From NCBI GenBank assembly GCA_023419605.1, contig JAEZXR010000123.1, forward strand, positions 1 through 64,000: a DNA stretch of 64,000 nucleotides. The letters are read 5' to 3'. The notes beneath the pieces are model-generated. The model made no database searches. It was not told the origin of the DNA and saw nothing but the letters and a program-made list of their open reading frames with translations. A program made the position numbers and the translations under genes. The DNA is from Bacillota bacterium. GTDB lineage: Bacteria; Bacillota; Clostridia; Acetivibrionales; JAEZXR01. Below, one piece after another: positions 62,336 to 64,000 of the stretch; positions within the stretch are counted from its first letter, which is position 1; each line of letters starts with the position of its first letter.

Positions 62336-63958
62336 ATGCATCTGGAGATCACCGGAAAAATTCATGTTAATCAGGTCGGCTATAGGCCGGACGATAAAAA
62401 GATTGCCATTATCTGCGGCGGCGAGGGTAGATTTGAACTTGTAGATGAAAAAAGCGGAGAGGTGGTTTTTAAAGGGGAAACCACGGAACTGGTAAGGGAT
62501 GGACTGAGCGGAGACCGCGTGTCCTATGCTGACTTTTCCTCTGTAAAAAAGCAGGGAAGATATTATTTGACACTTTCCGGTATAGGGAAATCCTATAGTT
62601 TTGATATTGCCAAGGAGGTTTACAGGGACGTTAAAAATGCCATGCTGAAGGCGCTATATTACCAGCGCTGCGGAATCCAACTGGATGAAAAATTTGCCGG
62701 GGACTGGAAGCATAAGAGCTGTCATATGCAGGAGGGCTTTGTATACCCGTCAAAGGCGCGAAAACTGGATGGCTGCGGCGGATGGCATGATGCTGGTGAC
62801 TATGGCAAATACACGGTTCCCGGTGCTGTTGCTGTGGCCCATTTACTGCTCGCCTATGAGTTTTTCCCTGAAGCCTTCCGGGAGGAGATAAACATTCCTG
62901 AAAGTGGAAATGGGATGCCGGACATTCTTAATGAATGCAAATACGAACTGGACTGGCTGTTTAAGATGCAGGACCACTCCGGAGGTACATACCATAAGTT
63001 GACAACCTGTAAATTCCCCGGTTTTATCATGCCGGAGGAGGATCTGGCCGATTTGCATTTTACCCCGGTTTCCTCAACTGCAACAGGTGATTTTGCTGCA
63101 GTTATGGCAATGGCGGCCAGAGTATACAAAAATTATGATGCGGAGTACGCGAACCGCTGTGTGACAGCAGCTGTAAAAGCATGGGAATGGCTGCAGCAGA
63201 ACATGGAGCTGACAGGGACAAAGAATCCTGAGGGAATAGAAACAGGAGAATATGTTGACCTCAATGACAGCGACGAGAGATTCTGGGCAGCCTCGGAACT
63301 ATACCGGACGACAGGGGAGACAAAATATAGGGAATATGTCAACAATGCTTACAAATCCGGTGATAAGAACTTTTTTAGCCTTGGATGGGAGAATGTCGCA
63401 GGTTTGGGTGTGATTGCATACCTCTTTGGAAATGAGTCAAAGGCAGATGGTGCTTTATATACTGCCATGAAAACGGATTTCATTGAATACGCAGATGAAT
63501 TCCTTGGCAGGGTCGGTACCGACGGCTATGAAATTTCCCTGTTGGAAAATGATTATCTTTGGGGCAGCAATATGATTGTCATGATGAATGCCATGCATTT
63601 AATTATAGCACATTTACTTGTTGGAGAGGAGAAATATATCACTGCGGCGCAGGGGCATCTTCACTACCTTCTGGGCAGGAATACGCTGGATTACTGTTAT
63701 GTAACGGGTTTCGGATCAAAGAAGGTCATGCATCCGCACCACCGGCCTTCCGCGGCAGACGGAGTGAAGGAGCCTGTACCTGGGATGGTGGCTGGGGGGC
63801 CGGATAAACATCTCCATGATGATATAGCAAGAGCCCAGCTAAAAGGACTGGCTCCTGCCAAATGTTTCATTGACCATGTAGATAGCTATTCGACGAACGA
63901 AATTACCATCTACTGGAACTCTCCGGCAGTTTTTGTCGCAGCATACTTTGACCGGTAG
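62336..63958 (+). CDS. GH9 family glycosidase, cytoplasmic
   Basis: 540 aa without signal peptide or dockerin. An N-terminal Ig-like domain (about 1-90; IHVNQVGYRPDDKKIAII) precedes the (alpha/alpha)6 GH9 barrel. Catalytic elements: GWHDAGDYGKY (Asp residues about 151 and 154), HPHHRPS (about 464-470) and the acid Glu near 522 in DSYSTNEITIYW. The lack of a signal means it works on imported cello- or xyloglucan-oligosaccharides rather than on cellulose. ATG 62336 follows GAGGGGG; an upstream GTG overlaps that site. It is divergent from the YesMN system. Confidence 0.87.
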   Translation: MHLEITGKIHVNQVGYRPDDKKIAIICGGEGRFELVDEKSGEVVFKGETTELVRDGLSGDRVSYADFSSVKKQGRYYLTLSGIGKSYSFDIAKEVYRDVKNAMLKALYYQRCGIQLDEKFAGDWKHKSCHMQEGFVYPSKARKLDGCGGWHDAGDYGKYTVPGAVAVAHLLLAYEFFPEAFREEINIPESGNGMPDILNECKYELDWLFKMQDHSGGTYHKLTTCKFPGFIMPEEDLADLHFTPVSSTATGDFAAVMAMAARVYKNYDAEYANRCVTAAVKAWEWLQQNMELTGTKNPEGIETGEYVDLNDSDERFWAASELYRTTGETKYREYVNNAYKSGDKNFFSLGWENVAGLGVIAYLFGNESKADGALYTAMKTDFIEYADEFLGRVGTDGYEISLLENDYLWGSNMIVMMNAMHLIIAHLLVGEEKYITAAQGHLHYLLGRNTLDYCYVTGFGSKKVMHPHHRPSAADGVKEPVPGMVAGGPDKHLHDDIARAQLKGLAPAKCFIDHVDSYSTNEITIYWNSPAVFVAAYFDR

Positions 63959-64000
63959 CAGTAGCAAAGGACGGAGGATTGTTTGGAAACTAGTCTTTGA

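Noticed and set aside
1..64000. CRISPR arrays, tRNA or rRNA genes
   Set aside because: No regularly spaced direct repeats and no tRNA-like or rRNA-like stretches were seen on either strand by eye.

Overview
The window reads as chromosome of an anaerobic, plant-polysaccharide-degrading clostridium, in the broad Ruminiclostridium/Acetivibrio/Lachnospiraceae-like range. The grounds are the low-to-moderate G+C content, strong AGGAGG-type ribosome binding sites, many TTG/GTG starts, CUT1-type sugar importers with YesMN/AraC-type sensors, cytoplasmic GH95/GH9/GH43 enzymes, secreted multi-CBM enzymes and clostridial-type regulators. This is inference from gene content; there is no rRNA or other phylogenetic marker. 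No tRNA, rRNA or CRISPR array was seen.

Left part (1-16600), mixed housekeeping and stress genes: a GlcNAc-type PTS permease behind a structured RNA; an autoregulated tetR-ABC exporter operon; a conserved hypothetical; a hemerythrin-like protein behind an FNR-like box; a divergent pair of a lysA-like decarboxylase and a MocR regulator; two glycosyltransferases; an M24 peptidase; a truncated ribbon-helix-helix-like pseudogene; and a secreted matrixin-like zinc protease with a membrane-anchored partner of unknown function.

16232-20920 is an aldehyde/redox block: a MerR regulator (AdhR-like), a three-gene aldo/keto reductase-SDR-aldo/keto reductase operon whose promoter has the 19-bp spacer and CTTAAAG-N4-CTTTAAG palindrome expected of MerR activation, then a PadR-DUF4180 fusion regulator.

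21218-63958 is a Gram-positive polysaccharide utilisation region. It holds three CUT1 importers: 23756-30901 (two lipoproteins, split by an IS110 element), 41845-45046 and 51998-55142. Their sensors are a membrane AraC-Cache regulator, an ArsR protein with a C-terminal jelly-roll-like domain, and a YesM/YesN two-component system. Enzymes without signal peptides (two GH95-type proteins, an SGNH plus alpha/beta-hydrolase fusion, a GH43, a GH9, a broken GH2) would trim imported oligosaccharides; secreted enzymes (a GH93-like propeller with CBM13 and CBM42, and a GH43-like protein with four CBM6/35-like modules) act outside. The likely substrates are fucosylated/acetylated xyloglucan-like glucans and arabinan. 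topB sits inside the region behind an unusual rod-like RNA.

The most interesting non-protein signals are: (1) a repeated structured RNA at 1-200 and 30915-31061 with a conserved core, a covarying closing helix and a variable extra arm, plus a possible third relative at 20965-21051; (2) an IS110 element whose left-end non-coding region looks like a bridge RNA carrying a 9-nt match to the host sequence flanking the insertion, with a promoter split across the two ends; (3) perfect hairpins between solute-binding-protein and permease genes in all three importers; (4) long imperfect-hairpin elements upstream of topB and of the aldo/keto reductase operon, and a 240-bp element with terminal inverted repeats.
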